Shown piece by piece: positions 1 through 9,370 of a stretch of DNA of 64,000 nucleotides. The stretch comes from Thiohalorhabdus denitrificans (GTDB lineage: Bacteria; Pseudomonadota; Gammaproteobacteria; Thiohalorhabdales; Thiohalorhabdaceae): assembly GCF_001399755.1 (NCBI RefSeq), contig NZ_LJCP01000014.1:1-64000 (forward strand), given 5' to 3'. Position 1 is the stretch's first letter. The number at the start of each line of letters is the position of its first letter. The position numbers were made by a program, and so were the translations under genes. Under the pieces are notes generated by a model. The model was given only the letters and a program-made list of their open reading frames with translations. It made no database searches and was not told where the DNA came from.

Positions 1-2
1 CC

Positions 3-584
3 CGCAACGGCCACATGATCAAGGCCAAATCGGTGAACGTGGACATCGAGAACAACTACCTGCTCGACAACTACGGCACCACCGCCAACCTCATCAACAT
101 CTGGGGCTGCGGCACCAACCGGGTGGTCGGCAACGCCATCGTCTCGGAGAACCGGGACGGCGCGGTACAGGCCATGGACGTGACCGTGCGCAAGCGCTAC
201 GGCGATGTGAAGCCCTGCCCGGTGAATAACGCCGACATCACCATCGCCTACAACAGCTTCCTGAAGAAGGGCGAGACCCTGTGGTCCTCCCTGCTGCTCG
301 ATGTGTACGACATGGACAGCATGACCATCGAGAACAACCTGGTGACGGGGGCCCGCCTGGTGAAGGACGGCACCACCCAGGGCGTCTACTGGTACCCCGG
401 CGACTGGAACGGCAAGAACCAGAGCTACGCGGCGGACCAGTACCTGGATGACCAGCTCCACGTGGAATCGGCCCCCTCGGCCGTGGACTCGGCGCACGAG
501 CCCACGGAGCAGTACCGGCACCCCATGGCCACGGAGCCTCGGGATAACGCCTACAACATGGGCGCCTACAGCATCTCGCAGTGA
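3..584 (+). CDS. Right-handed parallel beta-helix protein, C-terminal part
   Basis: The reading frame is open from the first bases of the window, so the start lies outside; about 193 codons are visible. The residues repeat short beta-strand turns rich in Asn, Val and Ile (for example NVDIENNYLLDN, ADITIAYNSF and SMTIENNLV), the pattern of pectate-lyase-like or polysaccharide-processing right-handed beta helices. An RNGHMIKAK stretch at the left edge is also typical of such families. No catalytic residues can be assigned from this fragment. A strong terminator follows it directly, so it ends its transcription unit and is separate from the lipoprotein gene downstream. Family assignment is moderately sure; substrate is unknown. 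Confidence 0.6.
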   Translation, partial: RNGHMIKAKSVNVDIENNYLLDNYGTTANLINIWGCGTNRVVGNAIVSENRDGAVQAMDVTVRKRYGDVKPCPVNNADITIAYNSFLKKGETLWSSLLLDVYDMDSMTIENNLVTGARLVKDGTTQGVYWYPGDWNGKNQSYAADQYLDDQLHVESAPSAVDSAHEPTEQYRHPMATEPRDNAYNMGAYSISQ

Positions 585-628
585 GCGGATGCCGAGGCCG
601 AGGCCGCATGGCTGAACCGTAGCGACGC

Positions 629-663
629 GAGGGGCCCGGGCTCTAGCCCCGGGCCCCTCTTTT
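629..663 (+). terminator. Rho-independent terminator
   Basis: A 12-bp perfect GC-rich stem (GAGGGGCCCGGG with its complement), a 7-base loop and a T run follow the beta-helix gene stop by about 45 bases. This is a textbook intrinsic terminator on the plus strand. Confidence 0.85.
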
Positions 664-714
664 GTCGAACGCCCCGCCCGGCGCGGGGATAACCGGAAAT
701 CAGGAGAGACGCAC

Positions 715-2184
715 ATGGCTCAAGGAAACGGGGGGAACCGCTTTCTTCCCGCCAGCGCGGCGGTATGCGCCGCCCTGCTGGTGACCGCCTGCGGGGAGGA
801 GCTGGAAAACGTCGACGGCCTCCCCAGCGCGGACGACGGGACCGAGCAGACGGAGGAAACCTCCGACGGCAATGGGAGCGATTCCGGCGAGTCCACCGGG
901 TCGGAAGGGACCGGTGCTGACGAATCCGGCCAGGAGGGATCGGACACCGACCAGGGCACGGGAGGATCCGGGACTTCGGGCGGAGGGGGAACGGATTCCG
1001 GGGATTCCGGCGACGGGAGCCCGGACTCCGGCGAGCAGGACGGCACTGATTCCGGGGACTCCACCGACGGGGGCTCGGACTCCGGGGACCAGACCGGGGA
1101 CGACTCCGGCTCCACCGACCAGGATCCCCCGAAGAGCGACCCCGCCGAGGGTGCGGCGGGAACCTGGATCAAGCAGGACCCCGAGGCGGGTGCCGGCCAA
1201 CCGGACTACCGCCCCTACTCCGGGGTGACCGCGGGCAACGGCTTCGTCTACTACTGGGGAGGCGGCCACAAGACCCACCCCGGCAACGACGTGGACGCCT
1301 ACGACATCGCCAACAACCGCTGGGTCCAGCTCACCGAGGAGGAGAACTGGGAGAACGTCTGGGAATGGGACCACCTCACCCAGGACGAGAAGGAGGCCAT
1401 GGACGCCAGCCGTCGTGGCGGCTGGGAGGTGGACTTGCTCTCGCCGCGGGGCCGTCCGGTGACCAAGCACTCCTACGCCCAGATGACCTGGTGGCCCGGG
1501 CACGGCTACTGCCTGCTCAAGCAGCGCCTGTGGTGCTACGACCCCAAGATGGGCGACGCCGACGGCGCCTGGACCGACCTGGCCAAGGACCCGTTCCCCT
1601 TCAACAACACGGGGCAGATCGCCATCTGGGACCTCTCCTACGACCCCGGGCTGGACACGGTGGTCACGGTCGCCGGGAGCGGCTACTCCGAGCGGGCCTG
1701 GGCCTACAATCCGGAGACCGGGGGCTGGGATACGGTGGTAACCGATGGCTCCACGGGCGGGAACTACACCGAGGTGTACAGCGCCATGAACCCGGAGACC
1801 GGCTGGAGCACCGTCTACGCCCAGCAACGCTGGCAGCAGATGAACTTCCAAACCGGCGAGGTGAAGCAGATGGCCCAGCTGCGCCACAACGGCCAGGCAG
1901 TGGGCGCCTCCCTCTCCATCGAGTGGGCTCCGGAGCTGGGCAAGGCGCTGGTGGCCAAGAAGGTGGACGGGCGCCTGCGCATGTGGACCTACGACCCCAC
2001 CACGGACCGCTGGTCCGACTTCGAGCTGGCGGGGGAGGGGCCGATGAACGCCCACGGCAAGTGGGATACCCTGGCGCGGGACCCCAAGACCGGGACCTAC
2101 GTCTTCCTGGCCAAGGAGGACGAGAACGCCAACGAAGGGCAAACCCCGGAGACCTGGACCTTCCACCTCTCCGAAGAGCCGTAG
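715..2184 (+). CDS. Kelch/beta-propeller-like lipoprotein (paralogue 1)
   Basis: 489 residues. The start is supported by AGGAGAG about 8 bases upstream of the ATG. A signal peptide ends in a lipobox (LLVTAC, Cys near residue 26), so the protein should be lipid-anchored. Residues about 32-140 form an Asp/Ser/Gly/Glu-rich low-complexity linker built of DSGD-like units. The rest is a compact domain with kelch or galactose-oxidase-like signatures: YYWGGGHKTH, DAYDIANNRW, RLWCYDP, WTYDPTTDRW. A conserved Cys pair sits in GYCLLKQRLWCYDP. Two paralogues lie at 25262-26707 and 27070-28329; this copy is closer to the latter. Function is unknown; a surface binding or carbohydrate-related role is only a guess. 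Confidence 0.75.
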   Translation: MAQGNGGNRFLPASAAVCAALLVTACGEELENVDGLPSADDGTEQTEETSDGNGSDSGESTGSEGTGADESGQEGSDTDQGTGGSGTSGGGGTDSGDSGDGSPDSGEQDGTDSGDSTDGGSDSGDQTGDDSGSTDQDPPKSDPAEGAAGTWIKQDPEAGAGQPDYRPYSGVTAGNGFVYYWGGGHKTHPGNDVDAYDIANNRWVQLTEEENWENVWEWDHLTQDEKEAMDASRRGGWEVDLLSPRGRPVTKHSYAQMTWWPGHGYCLLKQRLWCYDPKMGDADGAWTDLAKDPFPFNNTGQIAIWDLSYDPGLDTVVTVAGSGYSERAWAYNPETGGWDTVVTDGSTGGNYTEVYSAMNPETGWSTVYAQQRWQQMNFQTGEVKQMAQLRHNGQAVGASLSIEWAPELGKALVAKKVDGRLRMWTYDPTTDRWSDFELAGEGPMNAHGKWDTLARDPKTGTYVFLAKEDENANEGQTPETWTFHLSEEP

Positions 2185-2238
2185 GCAGCCGCACGGCACC
2201 GGGGCACAGGCCCCGGCCCGACGCGAGGCGATGCAAGG

Positions 2239-2265
2239 GCCCGGGTGCGAGCACCCGGGCTTTTT
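2239..2265 (+). terminator. Rho-independent terminator
   Basis: Stem GCCCGGGT/ACCCGGGC with a short loop is followed by TTTTT, about 55 bases after the lipoprotein stop. It closes the single-gene unit and separates it from parE. Confidence 0.85.
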
Positions 2266-2477
2266 GCTTGGCCACCCCCCCTTGGAAGCCCCCTCCGCGA
2301 GCCCTCCCAGCGCGGGCCAACCTTCGGGGATATTTTCAACCGCGGCTCTTTCCCTTACTTTTCCGCCCGATTCCGTTAGAGTGTCCCGCCGTCCCGGCAA
2401 CGGCGCCCGCCGGACTGCGGGCATCGTCGCCGGGGCGGCCAAACCCTATTCCCGAAAACGCCGCGGAGACACGGTTC

Positions 2478-4460
2478 ATGGGCAAGGAAGGCGGCTACTC
2501 CGCCGAGGATATCACCGTCCTCGAGGGGCTGGATCCGGTGCGTAAGCGCCCGGGCATGTACACGGAGACCTCCGCCCCCAACCACATCATCCAGGAGGTG
2601 GTGGACAACGCCGCCGACGAGGCGCTCGGCGGCCACGCCACCCTGATCCGGGTCACCCTGCACCCTGACGGCTCCGTCTCCGTGGAGGACGACGGGCGCG
2701 GCATCCCGGTGGAGCACCACAAGGCGCAGAACAAGCCCGCGGTGGAGGTGATCCTCACCACCCTCCACGCCGGCGGCAAGTTCCAGAAGGGCGGCGACAG
2801 CGTCTACGGCATCTCCGGCGGCCTGCACGGGGTGGGCGTGGCGGTAACCAACGCCCTCTCCCGCCGCCTGGAGGTTACCGTCCGGCGCGACGGCGCCGAG
2901 CACCGCATGGCCTTCGCCGGCGGCGAGGTGGACGAGCCCCTCGCCCAGACCGGCACCGTGGCCAAGCGCTCCACCGGCACCACCATCCGCGCCTGGCCCG
3001 ACGAGCGCTACTTCGACGACGGACGCATCCTCCTGGACCCCCTCCGCCGCCTGCTGCGCACCAAGGCCATCCTGCTGCCGGGCCTGCGCGTGGAGCTGGT
3101 CCGGCAGCAGGAGGAAGGCGACCCCATGGTGGAGGCCTGGGCCTACGAGAACGGGATGGCCCAGTACCTGGAGGAACTGCTCGACGGCCGCGAGACCGTC
3201 TGCCCCGTCTACGCCGCCGGCCGCTTCTACGACCCGGACACGGGCGCCGGCGACTTCCAGCCCGGCGAGGGCGTGGACTGGGCCATCACCTGGGTGGCCG
3301 AGGGGGCCGGGCTGGGCGAGTCCTTCGTCAACCTCATCCCCACCGCCCAGGGCGGCACCCACGTCAACGGCCTGCGCACCGGCGCCACCGAGGCCATCCG
3401 GGCCTTCGCCGAGCACCACCAGCTCCTGCCCCGGGGCGTGAAGCTCGCTCCCGAGGACATCTGGAGCCGGGCCTGCTTCCTGCTCTCCGCCAAGCTCCTC
3501 GACCCCCAGTTCCAGGGCCAGGTGAAGGAGAAGCTCACCTCCCGCGAGGCGGCCAAGCTGGTGACCACCCTGTTCCGCGACCGCTTCGAGCTGTGGCTCA
3601 ACGAGCATCCGGAAGCCGGCAAGGCCATCACCGAGCTGGCCATCGCCGCGGCCCGGGAGCGCCAGCAGGCCAACAAGAAGTCCGCCAAGAAGCGCGGCGG
3701 AGCCCTGGCCACCCTGCCCGGCAAGCTCACCGACTGCGAGTCCGACGACCCGGCCCGCACCGAGCTGTTCATCGTCGAGGGGGACTCCGCCGGGGGCAGC
3801 GCCAAGCAGGCCCGCGACCGCGACACCCAGGCGGTGCTGCCCCTGCGCGGCAAGGTGCTGAACACCTGGGAGGTGGACAGCGGCGAGCTCTACGGCAACC
3901 GCGAGGTGCACGACATCGCCGTCTCCATCGGCGTGGACCCCCACGGCCTCGACGAGGAGGCCGACCTCTCCGGGCTGCGCTACGGCAAGATCGTCATCCT
4001 CGCCGACGCGGACGTGGACGGCGCCCACATCCAGGCCTTGCTCATCGGCCTGTTCCTGCGCCACTTCCCCAAGCTCATCGAGCGCGGCCACCTGTTCGTC
4101 GCCCATCCGCCGCTGTTCCGCCTCGATGTCCCCGGCCAGGGCAAGGGCAAGCCCGCGCGCAAGATCTACGTGCTCGACGAGCCGGAGAAGGCCGCCACCC
4201 TGGAGAAGCTGGCCGACGAGGGCATCGACCCGGAAAAGGTGAAGGCCTACCGCTTCAAGGGCCTCGGCGAGATGAACGCCGAGCAGCTCTGGGAGACCGT
4301 CCTCTCCCCGGATACGCGGCGGCTTCTGCCGCTGTTCGTCCCCGAGGACGAGGAGGAGGAGACCTGGAACGAGGTGAACCGCTGCCTCGGCAAGCGCGAG
4401 GCGGCGGCACGCCGGGCCTGGATCGAGGCCAACGGCGACCAGGTGGAAGCCGACATTTGA
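2478..4460 (+). CDS. parE: DNA topoisomerase IV subunit B
   Basis: 660 residues, close to the usual 630 of ParE. The N-terminal GHKL ATPase has EVVDNAADEALGG (Asn44) and DDGRGIP (71-77), then SGGLHGVGVAVTNALS. The TOPRIM domain has FIVEGDSAGGSAKQARDRD near residue 433 and ADADVDGAH near 510, supplying the acidic metal ligands. HVNGLR and GVKLAPEDIW follow ParE rather than GyrB, and there is no GyrB-type insertion. The frame is open far upstream, but the ATG at 2478 gives the family N terminus (MGKEGGYSAEDITVLEGLDP). The enzyme decatenates daughter chromosomes with ParC, which lies 207 bases downstream across a repeat cluster. Confidence 0.95.
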   Translation: MGKEGGYSAEDITVLEGLDPVRKRPGMYTETSAPNHIIQEVVDNAADEALGGHATLIRVTLHPDGSVSVEDDGRGIPVEHHKAQNKPAVEVILTTLHAGGKFQKGGDSVYGISGGLHGVGVAVTNALSRRLEVTVRRDGAEHRMAFAGGEVDEPLAQTGTVAKRSTGTTIRAWPDERYFDDGRILLDPLRRLLRTKAILLPGLRVELVRQQEEGDPMVEAWAYENGMAQYLEELLDGRETVCPVYAAGRFYDPDTGAGDFQPGEGVDWAITWVAEGAGLGESFVNLIPTAQGGTHVNGLRTGATEAIRAFAEHHQLLPRGVKLAPEDIWSRACFLLSAKLLDPQFQGQVKEKLTSREAAKLVTTLFRDRFELWLNEHPEAGKAITELAIAAARERQQANKKSAKKRGGALATLPGKLTDCESDDPARTELFIVEGDSAGGSAKQARDRDTQAVLPLRGKVLNTWEVDSGELYGNREVHDIAVSIGVDPHGLDEEADLSGLRYGKIVILADADVDGAHIQALLIGLFLRHFPKLIERGHLFVAHPPLFRLDVPGQGKGKPARKIYVLDEPEKAATLEKLADEGIDPEKVKAYRFKGLGEMNAEQLWETVLSPDTRRLLPLFVPEDEEEETWNEVNRCLGKREAAARRAWIEANGDQVEADI

Positions 4461-4473
4461 ACCGGGGACGGGC

Positions 4474-4615
4474 CGGTAGGAGCGGTGGCGCCCACCGCGA
4501 CCACCTGGGGCTGGAGACTGTTCCCCCAGGCACTGGAAGGCCCGTAGGAGCGGCCTCCCGGCCGCGACCTCCTTCGGTCGCCCCTGCGGGTCGCGGCGAG
4601 GACGCCGCTCCTACA
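4474..4615. repeat. REP-like palindrome cluster (3 units)
   Basis: Three units of the dispersed repeat fill the parE-parC gap: GGTAGGAGCGGTGG...CCACCGCGACC at 4474-4502, CGTAGGAGCGGCC...GGCCGCGACC at 4542-4569, and an inverted copy at 4589-4614. Each unit is itself an imperfect hairpin. The last two lie in opposite orientation and could fold together. Confidence 0.8.
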
Positions 4616-4667
4616 AACGATTGGATTCCTGGCGCATTCCCAGAAAAGGCATCAATGAGGGATTTCC

Positions 4668-6965
4668 ATGGCTGACATGACCACCTTCGCCGGCGCCCGC
4701 GACGGCGAGCGGGGCGAGGACTGGCTGGACCTGCGCGAGCACCTGGGCCGCTCCTACCTGGCCTACTCCCTGTCGGTGGTCAAGGGGCGCGCCATTCCCG
4801 ACGTGCGCGACGGGCTGAAGCCCGTCCAGCGCCGCACCCTCTACGCCATGCACCGGCTGGGCCTGCGCGCCGACACCGACCACAAGAAGTCGGCCCGGGT
4901 GGTGGGCGAGGTGATCGGCAAGTACCACCCCCACGGCGACCAGGCCGCCTACGACGCCATGGTGCGCATGGCCCAGGACTTCACCTTCCGCTACCCGCTG
5001 GTGGACGGCCAGGGCAACTTCGGCTCCCCCGACGGCGACAACGCCGCCGCCATGCGCTACACCGAGGCGCGGCTGACCCCCTTCTCCGACGTGCTGCTCG
5101 GCGAGACCGACCGCGGCACGGTGGACTTCATCGACAACTACGACGGCGCCGAGCAGGAGCCGGAGGTGCTGCCGGCGCGCGTGCCCATGGCCCTGCTCAA
5201 CGCCCAGCCCGGCGTGGCCGTGGGCCTGGCCACCGACGTCCCCTCCCACAACCTGCGGGAGGTGGGGCAAGCGGCCGTTGCCCTCTACCGCAACCCCGAC
5301 GCCACCACGGCCGACCTGCTGGAGCACATCCAGGGCCCCGACTTCCCCGGCGGCGGGCAGGTGTGCGCCTCCCGGGAGGAGCTGGCGGCGCTCTACGAGA
5401 AGGGGCGCGGTTCCCTCACCCTGCGCGCGCGGTGGGAGGTGGAGAAGCTGGCCGGCGGCGACTGGCAGGTGGCGGTCACCGAGCTCCCCCCCGGCAGCTC
5501 GGCCGAGCAGATCCTCGCCGAGATCGACGCGCTGGCCAATCCGCAGCCCAAGAAGGGCAAGAAGGACATCACCAGCGATCAGAAGGCCAAGAAGCAGGCG
5601 GTCCTGGCCCAGGTGGGCGGCATGTCCAACCAGGCCGGCCAGGACACCGGCCCGGTGCGGCTGGTGATCGAGCCCAAGTCCAAGCGCCAGAAGCCCGAGG
5701 AGCTCATGGGCTTCCTCATGGGCCTCACCTCCCTGGAGGTGCGCCAGAAGGTGAGCCTCACCTTCATCGACCTGGACGGCCGCCCCAAGGAGCTGGCCCT
5801 CAAGGAGGTGCTGGCGGGCTGGACCACCTTCCGGCGCGAAGTGGTCACCCGGCGCAGCCGCGCCCGCCTGGAGAAGGTGGACAACCGCATCCACATCCTG
5901 GAGGGCCGCCGCGCGGTCCTGCTCGACATCGACGCGGTGATCGCCATCGTGCGCAACGCCGAGGACTACGCCGAAGCCAAGGCCGGGGTCATGGAGCAGT
6001 TCGCCCTTACCGAGGCCCAGGCCGACGACGTGCTTGCCATCCCCCTGGGCCGGCTTACGCGCATGGACTCCATCAAGGTGGACCAGGAGCTCTCCGACCT
6101 GCGGGGCGAGAAGGAAAACCTGGAGCACCTGCTGGCCGACCACGACGCCATGACGGACAAGATCGTGGAGGAGCTGCAAGCGGACATCGCCACCTACGGC
6201 GACGACCGCCGCACCCTGATCGAGGACTCCGAGCCGGTAGCCATGGAGGCCCCGGTGATGGACGAGCCGGTCACGGTGCTGCTGTCGCGCAAGGGCTGGT
6301 TCCGCGCGCGCCAGGGGCACGGCCTGGACCTCACCTCCGTGCCCCACAAGGACGGCGACGGCCCCCTGGCCGCCGTGGAGACCCGCACCACCAAGTCGGT
6401 GGTGGTCCTCGCCACCAATGGCCGTGCCTACACCGTGTCGGCCAACGAGGCCCCCGGCGGACGCGGCTACGGCACCCCGCTGTCCTCCCTGGTGGACCTG
6501 CAGGGTGCGGGCGTGGCGGGCATGGTCATCGGCGATCCCGGGGACCGCTTCCTACTGGCCACCACCACTGGCTACGGCTTCATCACCACCTTCGGCGACC
6601 TGCTGGGCCGCACCCGGAATGGCAAGGCGGTGCTCAAGTCCCTGAACGGTGCCAACGTACTGCCGCCCCTGCCCCTGGCTGCCCACGGCAACCAGGTGGC
6701 CACGGTCAGCGACAGCGGCCACCTGGCCGTCTTCCCCGCCGGTGAAGTCAAGGAGATGACCTCCGGCAAGGGCGTCAAGCTCATGGAGCTGAAGGAAGGC
6801 GAGGCCCTGGCGCGGGTGGACCGGGTGGACGAGGCGGGGCTGACCCTTCCCGGCAAGGGCGGCAAGACCGTGACTCTCTCCCCGGAGGCCCTTAAAGAGT
6901 ACGTGCGAACCCGCGGCAGCCGGGGCAAACAGGTGCCCAAGGAGGTGGTGAAGAGCCGTCTATAG
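4668..6965 (+). CDS. parC: DNA topoisomerase IV subunit A
   Basis: 765 residues, as expected for ParC (about 750). The N-terminal breakage-reunion domain carries the catalytic tyrosine in [10 protein letters not shown] (Tyr131) and the DNA-gate motif GKYHPHGD. The C terminus has weak beta-pinwheel repeats and lacks the GyrA box, which favours ParC over GyrA. It is unusual that the residue matching E. coli ParC Ser80, the main quinolone contact, is Gln92, while the Glu84 position is Asp96. The stop overlaps the convergent ATP-grasp gene by six bases. It acts with ParE encoded upstream. Confidence 0.95.
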   Translation: MADMTTFAGARDGERGEDWLDLREHLGRSYLAYSLSVVKGRAIPDVRDGLKPVQRRTLYAMHRLGLRADTDHKKSARVVGEVIGKYHPHGDQAAYDAMVRMAQDFTFRYPLVDGQGNFGSPDGDNAAAMRYTEARLTPFSDVLLGETDRGTVDFIDNYDGAEQEPEVLPARVPMALLNAQPGVAVGLATDVPSHNLREVGQAAVALYRNPDATTADLLEHIQGPDFPGGGQVCASREELAALYEKGRGSLTLRARWEVEKLAGGDWQVAVTELPPGSSAEQILAEIDALANPQPKKGKKDITSDQKAKKQAVLAQVGGMSNQAGQDTGPVRLVIEPKSKRQKPEELMGFLMGLTSLEVRQKVSLTFIDLDGRPKELALKEVLAGWTTFRREVVTRRSRARLEKVDNRIHILEGRRAVLLDIDAVIAIVRNAEDYAEAKAGVMEQFALTEAQADDVLAIPLGRLTRMDSIKVDQELSDLRGEKENLEHLLADHDAMTDKIVEELQADIATYGDDRRTLIEDSEPVAMEAPVMDEPVTVLLSRKGWFRARQGHGLDLTSVPHKDGDGPLAAVETRTTKSVVVLATNGRAYTVSANEAPGGRGYGTPLSSLVDLQGAGVAGMVIGDPGDRFLLATTTGYGFITTFGDLLGRTRNGKAVLKSLNGANVLPPLPLAAHGNQVATVSDSGHLAVFPAGEVKEMTSGKGVKLMELKEGEALARVDRVDEAGLTLPGKGGKTVTLSPEALKEYVRTRGSRGKQVPKEVVKSRL

Positions 6966-7967
6966 GACGGTTCCTACCCACCGGCGCCTTCCGGCCCGGG
7001 GCTTGGCGGGCTTGGGCACGGGTGGCGGTGCGGCGGTCCGGAAATGCTCCCCCAGCCAGTAGTCCCAGTCGCCGGGGTCCAGCTGCATGGCGCCTCCCGC
7101 CGGGGTGAAGGTCATCTCCCCAAAGACCACCCGACCTTCGATGTTGTAGAGGTCCACGCGCACGAACCGGAAGCGGCGGGAGAGGCGCTCTGCAACCCAG
7201 AGCATCTCCGCCAGGTTGGCGGGCTTCTCCAGGGACTCCTCCGGGGCCGGGGCCTTGCCCCGCACCGGGAGCGGGCGGAACTCCGCATCCACCATCAGGA
7301 TCCGGGGGTCCCGCCCCCGCCCCAGCATCACCTCGATGAAGACCGGCTGCCCGCCGAAGCAGAAGATCTTGTAATCCACGGGGGCGGATTGCCCCGCCGG
7401 GGCCGGCAGGAGCTCCTCGATATAGAGCCGCGGTGGAATCCACCGGTAGTGCCACTCCCCCATGATCGTGGAGATGTCCATCTCCAGCCAGCCGCGGGTC
7501 TGTCGCCCCACCTCCGCCCAGTCCACCTCCGCCGGGCTCTCCACCAGGATCACCGTGCCCACCGCGTGGTTGGACTTGATGACGAAGCGCGACGGCAGGT
7601 CCGCCCGCGGGGCCTCCCGGATGTCCTTGCCCTGCCAGTACAGCTCGGGCAGATAGACGCTTCCCGCCTCCCGGGCCACGTAGTCCCGCACCGCGAGCTT
7701 GTCGGCCAGCCGGGTGTAGACCGGCCTGCGGTCGAACAGCTTCCGGGCCTGGATGTGCTCGTTGAAGGTCCGTGGCGCCCAGAGGCGCGGTACCGGGCCG
7801 ATCTTCTCCCGATGGGTGGTCACGGAGGTGTACAGGTCCGAGGGGTAGAGGATGGCGTCGATGAGCAGCCGCTTGGCCCGCGACCCCCAATCGATCCGGC
7901 GTCGGAGCCCCAGCCCCACGCGCCGGCAAGCCTGCGCCAGTCCATCGGGGAGCCATTGGAGATGCAT
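6960..7967 (-). CDS. TupA-like ATP-grasp protein
   Basis: 335 residues from the ATG at 7967, chosen because AGAGGA lies 6 bases upstream; a longer frame to 8009 lacks this signal. [44 protein letters not shown] and [24 protein letters not shown] match the TupA-like ATP-grasp family, known from teichuronopeptide and polysaccharide loci. These enzymes probably join an amino acid or other carboxylate to an amine using ATP. It lies 42 bases downstream of a second ATP-grasp gene on the same strand, so the two are probably co-transcribed and act on the same cell-surface polymer. The substrate is unknown. Confidence 0.8.
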   Translation of the reverse strand: MHLQWLPDGLAQACRRVGLGLRRRIDWGSRAKRLLIDAILYPSDLYTSVTTHREKIGPVPRLWAPRTFNEHIQARKLFDRRPVYTRLADKLAVRDYVAREAGSVYLPELYWQGKDIREAPRADLPSRFVIKSNHAVGTVILVESPAEVDWAEVGRQTRGWLEMDISTIMGEWHYRWIPPRLYIEELLPAPAGQSAPVDYKIFCFGGQPVFIEVMLGRGRDPRILMVDAEFRPLPVRGKAPAPEESLEKPANLAEMLWVAERLSRRFRFVRVDLYNIEGRVVFGEMTFTPAGGAMQLDPGDWDYWLGEHFRTAAPPPVPKPAKPRAGRRRWVGTVL

Positions 7968-8009
7968 GACCGTCCTCTTCCCACAGGGACCAGGGGGACC
8001 GACGCCCAT

Positions 8010-9032
8010 TCAGGCCGCGCCCAGGTTCCGGATCAGGGCCTCGGCCCGACCCTCGGAGAGCACATGATGGTCCCGGAAAAACGCCACGGTTCTCGGACAG
8101 GTAAGCAACGGCCGGTGCGGCTGCAGTAGGTTGTTGGGGTTGGCCACATCCCCGTTCCCCTCGATGACCTTCGGTCCCTCGGGGGATACAAAAATATCCC
8201 AGCCGGCGTACCGCAGACCCGGGACCGCCTCTGTCAATTCCACAGTCAATTCCTTGAGATCCTCCCAGAAGGGCACCCGGACCCCCTCCAGGCGCTTCCC
8301 CGTTACCGGATGGCGGTCGTGAACGTCCCGGGCGTAGAGCCCCGGCTCCGTGACTCCCCGGCCCAGCACGCCGCGCTCCGGGTCCACCCCGCAGGCCACC
8401 CCGCCCCGGGAGAAGTTGTCCACCGGCACCTCCCGCGAGGCGCCGAAACGATGGGCGGCCCCGGCCAGGAAGGCCCCCCGCGCGTCCTTCAGCACCAGCA
8501 CCCGCAGGGTGTTCAGGGCGCCCGGGAAAATGGACGAGGCGTAGGGATGGGGGACCCCTTCCCGCTCCAGCAGCCACAGCCCCTCCCCGGGAAGCTCCCC
8601 GACGTCCTCCACCACCCGGCACCGCCGCCCTCCACCCCCGGAAACCGGCTTCAGGAACAGCCGCCGGCTCCTCTGCAGGGCCTCCCCAAGGTCCGCCGCC
8701 CCCTCGGTGGGGACGAAGGCGCCGTCGGCGAGCAGCCCCACGAGCCCGCAGGAGTGGCCGTCCAGGCCGAAATCCCGCAGAAACAGGTGGAAGGCGAGCT
8801 TGTTGCCCAGAAGCTCCTTCACGAAAGCGGGGTTGATGGCCGGAAAGCGCAGCTCCACCTCCCAGTCGCTCAGGAAGCGGTCGCGGGGGTAGGCGTGGAA
8901 GGGGTACATGCGCCGGCGCTTGGACAGGAACCCCCGGGAGAGCATGTCCACCCGCGGGGCCACTAGGGAGGCCCGTTCCAGGCCCCACAGCCCCGCAAGC
9001 GCCCTTGCCCTCCGGCTCAGACCCTGGATCAC
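8010..9032 (-). CDS. Sugar-transfer-associated ATP-grasp protein
   Basis: 340 residues, probable GTG start at 9032 with GGAGG just upstream. RRLFLKPVSGGGGRRCRVV is the ATP-grasp lysine and glycine-rich loop, FPGALNTLRVLVL and VDNFSRGGVACGVD follow, and GWDIFVSPEGPKVIEGNGDVANPNN carries the metal-binding Glu/Asn end of the fold. This arrangement fits the sugar-transfer-associated ATP-grasp family, near RimK-like ligases, which occurs in exopolysaccharide loci. It precedes the TupA-like gene in what looks like a two-gene operon. A promoter with an overlapping Fur-like palindrome lies 43 bases upstream, so iron control is possible. The acceptor and amino acid are unknown. Confidence 0.75.
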   Translation of the reverse strand: MIQGLSRRARALAGLWGLERASLVAPRVDMLSRGFLSKRRRMYPFHAYPRDRFLSDWEVELRFPAINPAFVKELLGNKLAFHLFLRDFGLDGHSCGLVGLLADGAFVPTEGAADLGEALQRSRRLFLKPVSGGGGRRCRVVEDVGELPGEGLWLLEREGVPHPYASSIFPGALNTLRVLVLKDARGAFLAGAAHRFGASREVPVDNFSRGGVACGVDPERGVLGRGVTEPGLYARDVHDRHPVTGKRLEGVRVPFWEDLKELTVELTEAVPGLRYAGWDIFVSPEGPKVIEGNGDVANPNNLLQPHRPLLTCPRTVAFFRDHHVLSEGRAEALIRNLGAA

Positions 9033-9074
9033 GTGCCTCCACCCGAATCACAGGCCCTCCCCGTCGGGAAGGGC

Positions 9075-9125
9075 GGATAAGGAAACCATTCTTATCCTTA
9101 TGGACGGTGGATCCGCGCTCTGCAA
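9075..9125 (-). promoter_or_regulatory. Candidate sigma-70 promoter with Fur-like operator
   Basis: On the minus strand TTGCAG (9120-9125), a 17-base spacer and CATAAG (9097-9102) form a weak -35/-10 pair. The -10 side runs into the inverted repeat GGATAAG-N9-CTTATCC (9075-9097), which resembles a Fur box (GATAAT hexamers). A similarly built element precedes the DJ-1/PfpI gene near 22492-22539. The assignment to Fur is inference. Confidence 0.4.
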
Positions 9126-9370
9126 TGGGCTGGGGGTTCAGCCGCGGGAGTCTGGGGGCCTTCCGCACCGGCGGGCCCGGTACCGGCCCCGGCGAACCCC
9201 CTGCGGGAAAGGGGCAACCGCCCTGGAGGCGGGACGGTTCCCGGGATTCGGGAGGTCGGGAGAGGCGGGAAATCGGGTTGAGGCAACCCGCCAGCGAGGA
9301 GGCGGGAGAGCGCCCAAGGGCGCTCCGGGAGCAGCGGTTACGGGGTCGCCGCACGGGGTCCGGTCCGGGG
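9126..9370. other. Intergenic stretch without a gene
   Basis: GC-rich sequence between the ATP-grasp promoter and the end of the response regulator gene. Small hairpins occur (CCCGCC...GGCGGG near 9289-9308 and GCGCCC/GGGCGC near 9311-9324), but none has a T run on the minus strand. No supported coding frame was seen. Confidence 0.5.

Noticed and set aside
700-2442. Long minus-strand open frame (580 codons) opposite the first lipoprotein
   Set aside because: It is a GC-rich shadow of 715-2184: low-complexity Gly/Val/Leu composition, no domain motif and no ribosome site.
1365-2477. Upstream extension of the parE frame
   Set aside because: The first 371 codons overlap the lipoprotein gene and two terminators and have no ParE similarity; the family start is at 2478.
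6892-9354. 820-codon minus-strand frame across the ATP-grasp genes
   Set aside because: It is the wrong frame of two well-supported ATP-grasp genes and reads as Gly/Arg/Pro-rich noise.
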